The notes: generated from the letters alone by a model not told the origin. Positions 9,560 through 19,489 are shown, numbered from the stretch's first letter. The stretch is DNA of 64,000 bases from an uncultured Planococcus sp. (GCA_947493585.1 CANLRI010000005.1:62001-126000); one strand, 5' to 3'. Numbers and translations are program-made.

Positions 9560-9840
9560 AACTTCACTCCGCAAAATAGCTGCAACAAAAGCTTGCTCTA
9601 CTCTCGCGAAGCTCGAGCATCGCAAATGTATAGGCTTAGCTTTACTTCGCCTATACATTTGCCGCGGGCGAGCGCTGAGCCGCTTCCCTCGCTTTGCTCA
9701 GTCCAGGGTCTCATCTGTCTCGCTTTCTCGCAGGCAAGAATTAGCCGACGTGAAACGAGGCGAATTCTTTGCGATGCAGTGCGAAGCGATGCAGGAGCAG
9801 TAAGGGGTTCTGCGCTATTTTGCTCCGTTCTGATTAACAC
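9560..9840 (-). repeat. composite dispersed repeat, copy 1 (with terminal inverted repeats)
   Basis: A non-coding element in the long gap downstream of eno. The conserved core AGCCGCTTCCCTCGCT (9678-9693) and GCTCAGTCCAGGGTC (9696-9710) recur, inverted, at 11705-11738. The block at 9771-9800 also recurs, in variant form, at about 11622-11650. The ends carry related inverted sequences: GCAAAATAGC at 9581-9590 against GCTATTTTGC at 9814-9823, each followed inwards by a GCATCGCAAA-like motif. Inside are two copy-specific hairpins: a perfect 14-bp stem (9622-9635/9649-9662) and an 11-bp stem with one mismatch (9736-9746/9759-9769). No credible gene lies here, and the open frame crossing it is a by-product. 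The structure is MITE- or REP-like; no transposase is present. Confidence 0.7.
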
Positions 9841-9904
9841 CCGATATTTATAAGAAAGTCTATAAGCAAAGCCCAGTTTTTATAGAAATTTTTCAAAGCT
9901 GAAG

Positions 9905-10010
9905 TGCAAGGGGCTGACGCAGGAGGGACTGCGCGGGACAGGCGAGACCTATATGGCGTAGCCATAAGGGCTCGACGCCCGCCCCTCGGCAAGCATGCCC
10001 CTGTAGCGTA
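9905..10010 (+). repeat. probable third, diverged member of the same repeat family
   Basis: A GC-rich non-coding block in an otherwise AT-rich gap. Read on the plus strand it shows CTGCGCGGGACAGGCGAGACC, a 6-bp hairpin TATGGC/GCCATA (9952-9966), then GGGCTCGACGCCCGCCCC and GGCAAGC. This echoes the reverse complement of copy 1 (CTGCGAG...ACAG...GAGACC...GGCTC...CGCCCGC...GGCAA), but the middle differs. Only one copy of this form is in the window. Confidence 0.45.
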
Positions 10011-10087
10011 AGCTTTTTACAATGATTCATAAATCAGCTTCAGACAACCCGTACTATGCAAGCTCTTCTTCCTCACACATTCTAACA

Positions 10088-10120
10088 GAAAAGCTGCCGG
10101 AAAAAATCTCCGGCAGCTCT
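10088..10120 (-). terminator. terminator of eno
   Basis: The 9-bp stem AGCTGCCGG / CCGGCAGCT is followed by TTTTCTG on the minus strand, 18 nt past the eno stop. Confidence 0.8.
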
Positions 10121-10137
10121 CACTCACTTATTCGCTA

Positions 10138-11463
<1,326 letters not shown>

Positions 11464-11610
11464 TCAATTTCGTTTATAAGTTATTCGAAATGTCCAGATT
11501 TTAAACTTTATGAGTTAATGATAAGTTTTATCCATATTATTTCAATGCAAATGATATTCTACAAAACAGTTGTATTGAATAGGACAGATGAAAGAGTGTA
11601 AGGCGTCGAA

Positions 11611-11775
11611 GAGCAAAGATATGCTCCTGCATCGCTGCGCTTCTGCGTCGCAAACGAATCGTGCTTTGCACGATTCGTTTCCTGCGGGAACAGCACGAGC
11701 TGAAGACCCTGGACTGAGCGTAAGCGAGGGAAGCGGCTGAGGCCGTGCCCGCGGAAAGCGTCCGCCTGAAACAAG
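11611..11775 (+). repeat. composite dispersed repeat, copy 2 (inverted relative to copy 1)
   Basis: This lies in the gap between gpmI and eno. It carries GCTCCTGCATCGCTGCGC (11622-11639), then a perfect 13-bp hairpin with a 3-nt loop (11652-11664/11668-11680), then CCTGCGGG, GACCCTGGACTGAGC (11705-11719), AGCGAGGGAAGCGGCT (11723-11738) and GCCCGCGG. The same blocks occur in the same order on the other strand in copy 1, but the hairpin sequence is different. With copy 1 it brackets eno as a large inverted pair. No gene is credible here. Confidence 0.7.
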
Positions 11776-11819
11776 TTCATCACTCTCTTTTACATACATT
11801 CTTTAACTATTTATACTTT

Positions 11820-13352
11820 TTAATACAACGGTTTCCCGGTCATCTCTTTTGGCTGCTCAACATCGAGCAACTTAAGGATCGTTGGTGCGAGGTCCGCTAG
11901 AATGCCGCCGCTGCGCAAGACTTCGCCGTGCTTGGTCAAAATGACCGGCACCTGGTTCGTCGTATGCGCCGTCATCGGCAAGCCGTCTTCAGTTAGCACT
12001 TCGTCTGCGTTGCCGTGGTCAGCCGTAATAAGCGCCGATCCGCCTTGGCGGTGCAAAGCTTCAACGATACGTCCGAGGCATTCATCCACTACTTCGACTG
12101 CCTTGATCGTCGGCTCGAGCATGCCACTATGGCCGACCATGTCCGGGTTTGCGAAGTTTAAAATGATCGCATCATGTGCGCCGGCATCGATTTGTTCGAC
12201 GAGCCGGTCGGTCACTTCATAGGCGCTCATTTCAGGCTGCAAATCGTAAGTGGCCACTTTCGGTGACGACACGAGAATACGATCTTCACCTGGGAACACT
12301 TCTTCTCGCCCGCCGCTCATGAAGAACGTGACGTGGGGGTATTTTTCCGTTTCGGCAATGCGCAATTGCGTCATGCCGTTTGCCGATAATACTTCCCCGA
12401 TGGTGTTCACCAAATTGACGTTGCCATAAGCAATCATGGTCTTCAACTCTTCACTATAGGTAGTGAAACTGATAAATGCCAGATCTTTCGGATGGTGAAG
12501 GCTCAGCGGGAAATGCGCAAAATCAGGACGCGTCAACACGGTCGTCAATTGGATCGCCCGGTCTGGACGGAAATTGAAGAAGATGACTGAATCGCCAGAG
12601 TCGATGACTGCAGGCGCTTCTCCCTCTTTCACGATCGTAAACGGCAGGACAAACTCATCGACAATTCCCTCCGCGTAGGATGCTTCGACACCTGCAGCAG
12701 CAGAACTGGCGCTTGGCCCGATTCCATCAACTATCGCGCGGTAAGCAAGTTCAACACGTTCCCAACGCTTGTCACGGTCCATTGCATAATAACGTCCGCT
12801 GATGGAAGCGAAACGCCCGATGCCGATTTCCTTCATTTGTTTTTCAGTTTCTTCTATATAATGAAGCGCGGTTTTCGGTCCGACATCACGGCCATCCAAA
12901 AATCCGTGTACATACACTTCACTCAAGCCTTGCTGTTTCGCGAGGCGCAATAAAGCGAACAGGTGCTCATAATGGCTATGGACGCCTCCATCGCTAAGCA
13001 AGCCCATAACATGCAAAGATTTGCCTTTTTCCTTAGCGTTCAAGACAGCATCCAAAAAAGCGGGATTTTCGTAGAAATCACCGTCTTTAATCGACTTATG
13101 GATACGTGTCAAATTTTGGTAAACGATACGGCCAGCACCGATGTTCAAATGGCCAACTTCCGAGTTGCCCATTTGTCCGTCCGGCAAGCCGACCGCTTCG
13201 CCTGAAGCTGTGAGCAGTTCATGCGGATATTCGTTCCAAAGCCTGTCGAAATTCGGTTTATGCGCTTGTGCAACTGCATTTCCAGCGGTTTCTTCGCGGC
13301 AGCCGAAGCCATCCAAGATGATTAACGCTGCCGGATGTGCTGTTTTACGCAT
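11820..13352 (-). CDS. gpmI: 2,3-bisphosphoglycerate-independent phosphoglycerate mutase
   Basis: A 510-residue Mn2+-dependent mutase that interconverts 3- and 2-phosphoglycerate. The alkaline-phosphatase fold is shown by the metal-binding ILDGFG near residue 12, the catalytic Ser64 in QMGNSEVGH, a [11 protein letters not shown] block, the phosphate-binding [10 protein letters not shown] segment, and C-terminal metal ligands in [12 protein letters not shown] and [10 protein letters not shown]. It overlaps tpiA by 8 bp at its start, so translation is probably coupled. It is part of cggR-gap-pgk-tpiA-gpmI. The enzyme is Mn2+- and pH-sensitive in Bacillus. Confidence 0.97.
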   Translation of the reverse strand: MRKTAHPAALIILDGFGCREETAGNAVAQAHKPNFDRLWNEYPHELLTASGEAVGLPDGQMGNSEVGHLNIGAGRIVYQNLTRIHKSIKDGDFYENPAFLDAVLNAKEKGKSLHVMGLLSDGGVHSHYEHLFALLRLAKQQGLSEVYVHGFLDGRDVGPKTALHYIEETEKQMKEIGIGRFASISGRYYAMDRDKRWERVELAYRAIVDGIGPSASSAAAGVEASYAEGIVDEFVLPFTIVKEGEAPAVIDSGDSVIFFNFRPDRAIQLTTVLTRPDFAHFPLSLHHPKDLAFISFTTYSEELKTMIAYGNVNLVNTIGEVLSANGMTQLRIAETEKYPHVTFFMSGGREEVFPGEDRILVSSPKVATYDLQPEMSAYEVTDRLVEQIDAGAHDAIILNFANPDMVGHSGMLEPTIKAVEVVDECLGRIVEALHRQGGSALITADHGNADEVLTEDGLPMTAHTTNQVPVILTKHGEVLRSGGILADLAPTILKLLDVEQPKEMTGKPLY

Positions 13353-14106
13353 TCGAACCCGCCTCCAACAGCTTGACGAACGATTCTTCTTCTAGGCTCG
13401 CCCCGCCGACTAATGCGCCGTCGATGTGCTCCATTGAAAGGAGTTCCTGGATATTGGCAGGCTTGACGCTTCCGCCGTACTGGATGCGGACTTTTTCAGC
13501 CGTGTCATCGCTGTAAAGAGCAGCAACTTTCTTACGCACGATGCCACAAGCTTCGTTGGCATCTTCAGCTGTTGCTGTTTTGCCTGTTCCGATTGCCCAG
13601 ATAGGCTCATAAGCGATGACGAGTTCTGCGATTTGCGCGTCGGTCAAGCCCTCTACAGCCTTCTCAACTTGCGCTTCCACGATGCTTTCCATTTGTCCCG
13701 CTTCACGCTGTTCGTCGGTTTCGCCGACACAAAGGATCGGCGTCAATTGATGTGAAAATGCCGATTTTACTTTTGCATTGACTGTCTCATCCGTTTCATT
13801 GAAATACTGGCGGCGTTCAGAATGGCCGATAATGACGTAGTTGACGCCGATATCTGCCAATTGTACAGGGCTGATTTCACCAGTGAATGCGCCTTCGCCT
13901 TTATCGTGCATCGTCTGTGCACCAATTTTCAATGCGCTGTTTTCTGCAGCATCCACTAATTGCGTCAAGTATAGAGCCGGAGCACAAATGACAGAATCAA
14001 GCTTTTCAGCATTCGGCACTAAGCCGTTCACTTTTTCTACAAATTCCTTCGCTTGTGATGCTGTTTTATACATTTTCCAGTTTCCTGCAATGATCGGTTT
14101 TCTCAC
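13345..14106 (-). CDS. tpiA: triosephosphate isomerase
   Basis: A 253-residue TIM-barrel enzyme interconverting dihydroxyacetone phosphate and glyceraldehyde 3-phosphate. The catalytic set is complete: Asn9 and Lys11 in GNWKM, His95 in IGHSERR, and Glu167 in [14 protein letters not shown]. The phosphate-binding IQYGGSVKP and GALVGGASL segments near the end are intact. It lies 13 nt after pgk and overlaps gpmI by 8 bp, in the usual Bacillus glycolytic order. Confidence 0.98.
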   Translation of the reverse strand: MRKPIIAGNWKMYKTASQAKEFVEKVNGLVPNAEKLDSVICAPALYLTQLVDAAENSALKIGAQTMHDKGEGAFTGEISPVQLADIGVNYVIIGHSERRQYFNETDETVNAKVKSAFSHQLTPILCVGETDEQREAGQMESIVEAQVEKAVEGLTDAQIAELVIAYEPIWAIGTGKTATAEDANEACGIVRKKVAALYSDDTAEKVRIQYGGSVKPANIQELLSMEHIDGALVGGASLEEESFVKLLEAGSNA

Positions 14107-14119
14107 AAAAACACTCCCT

Positions 14120-15304
14120 TTATTTATTACTTAATGCGGTGACGCCTGGCAAATCCTTGCCTTCCATGAATTCCAGAGAAGCTCCGCCGCCTGTTGAAAT
14201 GTGATCCATTTTATCTGCTACATGGAATTTCTCGACTGCCGCTGCGGAATCGCCGCCGCCGATGACTGTATACCCTTCAGTTTCTGCCATTGCTTGGGCG
14301 ACCGATTTCGTGCCATTTGCAAAAGCTTCCATTTCAAACACGCCCATCGGCCCGTTCCAGATGATCAACTTCGACTGATTGATGACATCGGCATACAATT
14401 TCGCTGTTTCTGGCCCAATATCAAGCCCCATCCAATCGGAAGAAATTTCTTCGATTTTCACTGTTTTGGTCTCTGCGTCTTTCGAGAACTCGTTCGCGAC
14501 TGTCGCATCCACCGGCAAGTAAAACTTCACGCCTTTTTCTTTCGCTTTGTCGACGAACGATTTCGCAAGGTCGAGTTTGTCTTCTTCGACAAGCGAATTG
14601 CCGATTTCATGGCCAAGTGCTTTTAGGAAGGTATACGACAGCCCCCCACCGATAATCAAGTTATCGACTTTATCGAGCAAGTGGTCGATGACGCCGATTT
14701 TGTCTTTTACTTTCGCCCCCCCGATGATCGCGGTAAACGGACGGTCTGGTTCTGATAAAGCTTTGCCAAGAACGTCCAGCTCTTTCTCAAGCAGTAGGCC
14801 TGATACTGCCGGCAAGTGTTCGGCAATACCTGCGGTAGAAGCATGCGCTCTGTGCGCAGCGCCGAATGCATCATTGACGAATACGTCTGCTAGAGCCGCA
14901 AATTGTTTCGCGAGTTCCGGATCGTTCTTTTCTTCGCCCGCATGGAAACGGACATTCTCAAGCAATAGGATTGCGCCTGGCTCAAGGGCAGCAATCTCTT
15001 TTTCTACTGTCTCTCCAACGGACTCCTCTAGGCATTTCACGTCGCTGCCGAGCAATTCGGCCAATCGTGCGCCTGCCGCAGCTAGTCTCATGTCTTCGTT
15101 AACTTGGCCTTTCGGGCGTCCGAGATGGCTAGCCAAGATGACTTTTGCGCCTTGTTCGACCAAATACTCGATCGTCGGCATCGCCGCACGAATGCGCGTG
15201 TCGTCAGTTACTTTCCCGTCTTCCATCGGTACGTTGAAATCTACACGGCAAAATACGCGTTTCCCTTTCAAATCCAAGTCTTTCATGGTCATTTTCTGCA
15301 GCAT
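14120..15304 (-). CDS. pgk: phosphoglycerate kinase
   Basis: A 394-residue two-domain kinase that makes ATP from 1,3-bisphosphoglycerate. The N-terminal RVDFNVP signature, SHLGRPKG, the hinge segment, and the nucleotide-binding [16 protein letters not shown] and [14 protein letters not shown] blocks are all visible. The start ATG at 15302-15304 follows TAGGAGGT by 7 nt. Upstream is a strong hairpin that separates it from gap. Downstream tpiA and gpmI follow closely, so pgk-tpiA-gpmI is one transcription unit. Confidence 0.98.
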   Translation of the reverse strand: MLQKMTMKDLDLKGKRVFCRVDFNVPMEDGKVTDDTRIRAAMPTIEYLVEQGAKVILASHLGRPKGQVNEDMRLAAAGARLAELLGSDVKCLEESVGETVEKEIAALEPGAILLLENVRFHAGEEKNDPELAKQFAALADVFVNDAFGAAHRAHASTAGIAEHLPAVSGLLLEKELDVLGKALSEPDRPFTAIIGGAKVKDKIGVIDHLLDKVDNLIIGGGLSYTFLKALGHEIGNSLVEEDKLDLAKSFVDKAKEKGVKFYLPVDATVANEFSKDAETKTVKIEEISSDWMGLDIGPETAKLYADVINQSKLIIWNGPMGVFEMEAFANGTKSVAQAMAETEGYTVIGGGDSAAAVEKFHVADKMDHISTGGGASLEFMEGKDLPGVTALSNK

Positions 15305-15325
15305 GAAAATACCTCCTAATTATAT

Positions 15326-15364
15326 TCAAAAAAATAAGGGGTGGGGTAAATTCCCCACCCCTTT
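15326..15364 (-). terminator. terminator/attenuator between gap and pgk
   Basis: A perfect 11-bp GC-rich stem, AAGGGGTGGGG / CCCCACCCCTT (6-nt loop), is followed by ATTTTTTTG on the minus strand, directly ahead of the pgk ribosome site. It looks strong enough to make gap more abundant than the downstream genes. Confidence 0.8.
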
Positions 15365-15414
15365 TACCCTCTTTATTATAGAGGTTCATTGGTAATTAAG
15401 CTATGATTTTCAGC

Positions 15415-16422
15415 TTACAGCCCTTTTTTGTACATGTGTACAGCCAAGTCTACACAGCGTGCAGAGTAGCCGGATTCGTTGTCATACCAAGCAAGAACTT
15501 TCACCATGTTGCCGCCTAGAGCCATTGTAGATTGAGCATCTACTGTAGCAGAAGCTTTGCTGCCATTGTAGTCGCGTGATACAAGTGGAAGTTCGCTGTA
15601 TTCCAAGTAGCCTTTGAGTTCGTTTTCAGTCGCTTCTTTCAGCGCTTGGTTTACTTCTTCAATAGAAGCATCTTTATCAAGTTCAGCGACAAGGTCGATC
15701 AACGAAACGTTCGGTGTTGGAACGCGGATTGCCATGCCGTCGATTTTGCCGTCAAGTTCAGGCAATACTTTTGCAACTGATTTCGCTGCGCCAGTAGTTG
15801 TCGGGATCATCGACTCAGCTGCTGCACGCGCACGGCGGTAGTCAGAGTGAGGCGCATCAAGCAATGCTTGGTCATTCGTGTAAGAATGGATCGTTGTCAT
15901 CATCGCTTTTTTGATGCCGAATTTTTCGTTCAACACTTTAGAGATGCCTGACAAGCCGTTTGTTGTACAAGATGCATTCGAAACGACGTGGTGCTCTTCA
16001 GGGTTATAAGTTTCTTCGTTAACGCCCATAACTAGCATTTTCATGCTGCCTTTGCCAGGAGCTGAAAGGATGACTTTTTTAGCGCCAGCTTCGATGTGTT
16101 TTGATGCAGCTTCTTCTGTTGTGAAGATTCCTGTCGATTCCAAAACGATGTCGATTTGGTGCTCTTTCCAAGGCAATTGCGCTGGGTCTTTTTCAGCAAA
16201 TACTTTGATTTCCTTGCCGTCGACGAAGATTGAATTGCCTTCTGCTGTAACTTCAGCGTCCAATGTTCCGTGTACTGAATCGTATTTCAAAAGGTGTGCC
16301 AGCATAGCTGCATCTGTTAGGTCATTGACTGCTACTACTTCCACTTCACTGTTTTGCATTGCTTCACGGAATACGACACGGCCGATGCGGCCAAAACCAT
16401 TGATTGCTAATTTTAAAGTCAT
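15415..16422 (-). CDS. gap: glyceraldehyde-3-phosphate dehydrogenase (glycolytic, NAD type)
   Basis: A 335-residue GAPDH making 1,3-bisphosphoglycerate with reduction of NAD+. The Rossmann motif INGFGRIGR is at 8-16, VNDL near residue 32-35 indicates NAD specificity, the catalytic cysteine is Cys152 in NASCTTN and the base is His179 in TTIHSYT. It is placed immediately downstream of cggR (the genes abut), so it is the GapA-type glycolytic enzyme, expected to be CggR-controlled. Confidence 0.97.
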   Translation of the reverse strand: MTLKLAINGFGRIGRVVFREAMQNSEVEVVAVNDLTDAAMLAHLLKYDSVHGTLDAEVTAEGNSIFVDGKEIKVFAEKDPAQLPWKEHQIDIVLESTGIFTTEEAASKHIEAGAKKVILSAPGKGSMKMLVMGVNEETYNPEEHHVVSNASCTTNGLSGISKVLNEKFGIKKAMMTTIHSYTNDQALLDAPHSDYRRARAAAESMIPTTTGAAKSVAKVLPELDGKIDGMAIRVPTPNVSLIDLVAELDKDASIEEVNQALKEATENELKGYLEYSELPLVSRDYNGSKASATVDAQSTMALGGNMVKVLAWYDNESGYSARCVDLAVHMYKKGL

Positions 16423-17466
16423 TTATAATTCCTCCAATTTTGTTGTTTGATTGAGTATTGCCCTTGCTGCTCCTTCGTCGGTAACGAGGATGGTGCGTTC
16501 AGGCGCAGCCTGGAAATAAGATTCGATGGCGCGCGCTTTGGTACGTCCTCCGGCAACCGCCATGATGCTCGGTGCTTTTTGGACCTGCTCTAATTGAATG
16601 CCCGCTGTTGGGATGCGATAAACTATTTTTCCGGTTTTATCGAAATAATAACCGAAGGCTTCACTAACAGCTCCGCCTGTCTTGATCTTCTCGACTTCAT
16701 TAACCGAAGAGCGGCGCCTAATGGCCATCTCTTCGGCATCGCCGATTCCATGGATGACTAAATCCGTCCGGTCATAGAGCTCCATCATTTCTTTGATGAC
16801 AGGTTCTTTCATCATCATTTCGAGCGCTTCCGCACTCAAATGTTCAGGCAGATAAAGCGTGCGGACGGCTCCGCCTGTTTTTTCGGCAAAGGATGAAGCG
16901 ATGGTATTCGCCTGATGAAGCATTTCTTCCCCCAGGCCGCCTCGTGCAGCGATAAACTGCATGGCGGGATTTTTCTTAGCTGTCCGAATTTCGGCTGCCA
17001 CGGCGGCCATTGTACTGCCGCCAGTAACGGCGATCGTCCGATAGCTTTCGAACATTTCCTCCGCGATGCGAGCGGCTTGCCTGCCGATAGAGGCTTTGAC
17101 CGATGATAGCCGGTCGCTATCTCCTGGCAAGACGATTGCTTGTTTGATGCCAAGTTTCGCTTGCAGCCCCGTTTCGAGCTCAGCGGTCCCAGCCAACTCC
17201 TTGACCAGCTCACGGAGTTGGTCAAGAACATCATCCCCCAGTATCGTCAGGCTCATGCCGCTCTTGCTCATTTCGATCAAGGCTTGGTTCCTCAATAAGT
17301 CGGTCTCTTTGCGGATTTCCCTTTCGGCTGCGCCTGTCATCTCGCTGATCGTGCGCCTTCCTACGGGCTGTTCGGTTTGAATCAGCTCGAGGATGCTATA
17401 GCGCTTTTTCAGCAAGCTTGGCAGTTCAGGCAATAAATGCACTTGCGCTTGCAGAACTGGATCCAT
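16423..17466 (-). CDS. cggR: central glycolytic genes regulator CggR
   Basis: A 347-residue SorC/DeoR-type repressor of the gap operon. In B. subtilis fructose-1,6-bisphosphate relieves its binding. The N-terminal winged helix (about 20-80, RRTISEMTGAAEREIRKETDLLR) is followed by a sugar-phosphate-binding domain containing VTGGSTMAAVAAEI and a C-terminal VAGGRTKARAI segment. ATG at 17464-17466 follows an AGGGGTGGAG site. The GTG 12 codons upstream lies within the operator and was rejected. The gene is autoregulated if the tandem operators upstream are its own. Confidence 0.95.
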   Translation of the reverse strand: MDPVLQAQVHLLPELPSLLKKRYSILELIQTEQPVGRRTISEMTGAAEREIRKETDLLRNQALIEMSKSGMSLTILGDDVLDQLRELVKELAGTAELETGLQAKLGIKQAIVLPGDSDRLSSVKASIGRQAARIAEEMFESYRTIAVTGGSTMAAVAAEIRTAKKNPAMQFIAARGGLGEEMLHQANTIASSFAEKTGGAVRTLYLPEHLSAEALEMMMKEPVIKEMMELYDRTDLVIHGIGDAEEMAIRRRSSVNEVEKIKTGGAVSEAFGYYFDKTGKIVYRIPTAGIQLEQVQKAPSIMAVAGGRTKARAIESYFQAAPERTILVTDEGAARAILNQTTKLEEL

Positions 17467-17484
17467 CGCTCCACCCCTTTTGTT

Positions 17485-17524
17485 GGACGTTTTTTGTCCC
17501 ACTATATATAATTACGTCCCACTA
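17485..17524 (-). promoter_or_regulatory. tandem CggR-type operators
   Basis: The minus-strand motif TAGTGGGAC occurs twice, at 17516-17524 and 17496-17504, spaced exactly 20 bp (two helical turns). The second is followed by a GGGAC/GTCC dyad (17485-17500). They lie between the promoter and cggR, as the B. subtilis operator does. The shared GGGAC element supports CggR as the ligand. Confidence 0.7.
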
Positions 17525-17529
17525 GATTC

Positions 17530-17558
17530 ATTGTAGCCGAGCTATTAGATTTATGCAA
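17530..17558 (-). promoter_or_regulatory. sigma-A promoter of cggR-gap
   Basis: Minus strand: TTGCAT (17553-17558), a 17-nt spacer, then TACAAT (17530-17535). The operators lie just downstream, so a bound repressor would block elongation or promoter escape. Confidence 0.75.
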
Positions 17559-17560
17559 AT

Positions 17561-17589
17561 AAAAAGAAGCGTTAAAGAATTAACGCTTC
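17561..17589 (-). terminator. terminator of the glutaredoxin gene
   Basis: The 10-bp stem GAAGCGTTAA / TTAACGCTTC is followed by TTTTT on the minus strand. The stop codon of the glutaredoxin gene is inside the hairpin, and the tail touches the cggR -35 region. Confidence 0.75.
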
Positions 17590-17802
17590 CAGAAGTTCAC
17601 CGTATCCGAAGTTCCCATAGAGCAGCACCTGTTCTTTTCTTGTGAGCACCGGGATCATCAGCATATATTGTTCGTGCAATTGTTCATCATCTTCAATATT
17701 GATTTCCCGGAAATCGATCGGGTAGTCTTCCTGCAGCAGCCGCAAAGCAGACTTTGCTTCTTCGCAAAGCCCACAATTCGGTCGTGTATAGAGTGTGTAC
17801 AT
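17572..17802 (-). CDS. small glutaredoxin-family protein
   Basis: A 76-residue thioredoxin-fold protein with a CGLC redox site (Cys10-Cys13) after a YTRPN start, and a cis-proline-like MIPVLT segment near residue 50. This is the DUF836/glutaredoxin-like family of small disulfide reductases. It has no signal peptide and so acts in the cytoplasm. Its partner is unknown. It lies 15 nt after the TPM-domain gene in the same direction and may be co-transcribed with the lemA-like pair. Confidence 0.8.
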   Translation of the reverse strand: MYTLYTRPNCGLCEEAKSALRLLQEDYPIDFREINIEDDEQLHEQYMLMIPVLTRKEQVLLYGNFGYGELLEALIL

Positions 17803-17817
17803 GCTATTCCTCCTTAT

Positions 17818-18612
17818 TCAGAAGCCTCGACCGGCTCCGCCGCCTCCTGAAGAGCCGCCACCGCCGCCGCGGAAACCGCCACCGCCGGAACCACCTCCGA
17901 AGCCGCCGCCAAAACTGCCGGGCCCGAAAAACCCACCACGCCTCATCGTTCTGCCGCGGCCGCGACGCCCACGGCCTCCTCCTCCTCCTCCTCCTGTAAA
18001 CAAGAATAGCAAAACGAGTACAATCAAGAAGGTCACGATTGGCTGCATGATGCCCCCATCACCTTCACCACTGCTTGGCGTCACTTCGTTAAGCGGCTGC
18101 GGGCTGACCGCTTCTCCGTCCCAATCGTATTCTGCAGAAACTTCATTATAGAGCGCTTGATACGTATTGAGAATGGCTTCGTCTGGCTGGTCTTCACGCA
18201 AATACGGGACAGCATAGTCATCCAGGATTCGGCCAACTTTACCGTCAGGAAGTGCGCCTTCCAGGCCGTAGCCGATTTCGATATAGATCTCGCGGTCAGT
18301 CATCGACAGCACGACCAATACGCCGTTGTTGTCCTCAGCAGAGCCAACGCCATAATGGCGCAAGGCTTCATTGGCGTAGCTTTCGATCGGCTCGCCTTCC
18401 AATGAATCGATTACCATGACGGCAATCTGAGCGCTTGTCGCATCTTCCAGGCCAGCTCCCAAGCTCTTGATCTCGGCTTCTTGCTCTTCGCTCAGGACAC
18501 CGGCGATATCTTGGATGTAAATATCATCAGTCAACTCCGGAAATTCTGCCGCCTGCGCGGTACTGGCGAACGTCAGCAGCAACAAGAGCCAAACAGAAAT
18601 TTTTCGAATCAT
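17818..18612 (-). CDS. TPM-domain membrane protein with glycine-rich tail
   Basis: A 264-residue protein of the YgcG/TPM_phosphatase family. It has a signal peptide (about 1-21, ending AQA) and an extracytoplasmic TPM domain (about 25-150, with YIQDIAGVLSEEQEAEI and RHYGVGSAEDNNGVLVVLS). A transmembrane helix follows near 188-205, then a tail almost wholly of Gly, Arg and Phe. Such proteins occur widely next to LemA, as here, where the genes overlap by 4 bp (ATGA). The function is not established. Related TPM domains act in photosystem repair and acid-phosphatase-like assays. Confidence 0.85.
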   Translation of the reverse strand: MIRKISVWLLLLLTFASTAQAAEFPELTDDIYIQDIAGVLSEEQEAEIKSLGAGLEDATSAQIAVMVIDSLEGEPIESYANEALRHYGVGSAEDNNGVLVVLSMTDREIYIEIGYGLEGALPDGKVGRILDDYAVPYLREDQPDEAILNTYQALYNEVSAEYDWDGEAVSPQPLNEVTPSSGEGDGGIMQPIVTFLIVLVLLFLFTGGGGGGGRGRRGRGRTMRRGGFFGPGSFGGGFGGGSGGGGFRGGGGGSSGGGGAGRGF

Positions 18613-19187
18613 TCTTCGTCAGTCCCGAAATCCACATCCGGCGCATCTTCCGCCCCAGCATCGGCTTCGAAATATTCCTTCTCATCAAATCCAAAGATTC
18701 CTGCCACCATATTGCCAGGGAAGCTGCGGACTTCCCGGTTGAATTCCGTCACCGAGCCATTATAGTCCTGGCGGGCAACTGCGATCCGATTTTCTGTTCC
18801 AGCAAGTTCATCGGATAATTGCTGGAAATTCTCGCTCGAACGGATTTCCGGATAGTTCTCGACGACAACCAGCAAGCGGCTGAGCGCCCCGCTTAGTTCG
18901 GCATCTGCTTCTGCCTGTTCTTCAACCGAGCCGGCATTCGCCATGCTTGAACGGGCTTCCGTGACGCTATCGATGACCTCTTGTTCCTGGTCAGCAAAGC
19001 CTTTCACCGTCTCGACCAAGTTCGGGATCAGATCGAGCCTACGTTGCAATTGGCTTTCAAGTTGCGCGTACGATTGATTAACGTCTTCTTCTAATTGAAC
19101 GAAATTATTATAGCTTGAACCGAATACGGCAACGGCGATGACGATCAGCCCAACCACCAACAGCAATGGAATAAGTAATTTTTTCAT
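18609..19187 (-). CDS. LemA family protein
   Basis: A 192-residue LemA protein: one N-terminal transmembrane helix (about 3-22) followed by a long helical extracytoplasmic domain with the family segment YNNFVQLEEDVNQSYAQLESQLQRR. YNGSVTEFNREVRSFPGN comes near residue 150 and the tail is acidic. ATG at 19185-19187 follows AAAGGAGACAGG; the upstream in-frame extension lacks a ribosome site. It overlaps the TPM-domain gene by 4 bp, so the two products probably work together at the envelope. The role is unknown. Confidence 0.9.
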   Translation of the reverse strand: MKKLLIPLLLVVGLIVIAVAVFGSSYNNFVQLEEDVNQSYAQLESQLQRRLDLIPNLVETVKGFADQEQEVIDSVTEARSSMANAGSVEEQAEADAELSGALSRLLVVVENYPEIRSSENFQQLSDELAGTENRIAVARQDYNGSVTEFNREVRSFPGNMVAGIFGFDEKEYFEADAGAEDAPDVDFGTDEE

Positions 19188-19295
19188 TTTCCTGTCTCCT
19201 TTTCTTTTACAATAATATTTTTTGTTTTCCCTGATTGCCTGTTTCTTGAAACACCATACGTAGGATTCTACGTTCCAGCCGCTAAAAAGATTCAA

Positions 19296-19331
19296 TAAAA
19301 AAACCGCATAGCCTTTGGCAGGCTATGCGGT
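19296..19331 (-). terminator. terminator of tRNA-Arg
   Basis: The 11-bp stem ACCGCATAGCC / GGCTATGCGGT is followed by a T-run on the minus strand, 13 nt past the tRNA 3' end. Confidence 0.85.
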
Positions 19332-19343
19332 CTTTCCTTTTTA

Positions 19344-19415
19344 CACCCTCGGAGGGAATCGAACCCCCATCTCAAGAACCGGAATCTTACGTGTTATCCT
19401 TTACACTACGAGGGC
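19344..19415 (-). tRNA. tRNA-Arg(CCG)
   Basis: The cloverleaf folds on the minus strand. Acceptor stem GCCCTCG pairs with CGAGGGT, the D-stem is GTGT/ACAC, the anticodon stem is TAAGA/TCTTG with loop TTCCGGT (anticodon CCG, reading CGG), and the T-arm is GGGGG-TTCGATT-CCCTC. The first pair is G-T and the 3' CCA is not encoded. It is a single-gene unit with its own promoter and terminator. Confidence 0.93.
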
Positions 19416-19437
19416 AAATGTTGTTCGCGACTTTTCT

Positions 19438-19466
19438 ATTATACAAAAGCTTTCTCTTTATTTCAA
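19438..19466 (-). promoter_or_regulatory. sigma-A promoter of tRNA-Arg
   Basis: Minus strand: TTGAAA (19461-19466), a 17-nt spacer, then a consensus TATAAT (19438-19443), 22 nt before the tRNA 5' end. Confidence 0.8.
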
Positions 19467-19489
19467 GCTGCTATTTTCAATTCGTTAGA

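Noticed and set aside
9422..9853. 143-codon open frame on the plus strand in the eno-secG gap
   Set aside because: It runs straight through the repeat element and its hairpins. The predicted protein has no recognisable domain and there is no ribosome site before it.
15313..15325. Separate pgk promoter (TATAAT at 15320-15325)
   Set aside because: There is no -35 at a suitable distance, and the start would leave almost no leader before the ribosome site.
17795..18151. Proline-rich open frame on the plus strand (118 codons)
   Set aside because: It is the mirror of the Gly-rich tail of the TPM-domain protein: GGN codons read backwards give proline runs.
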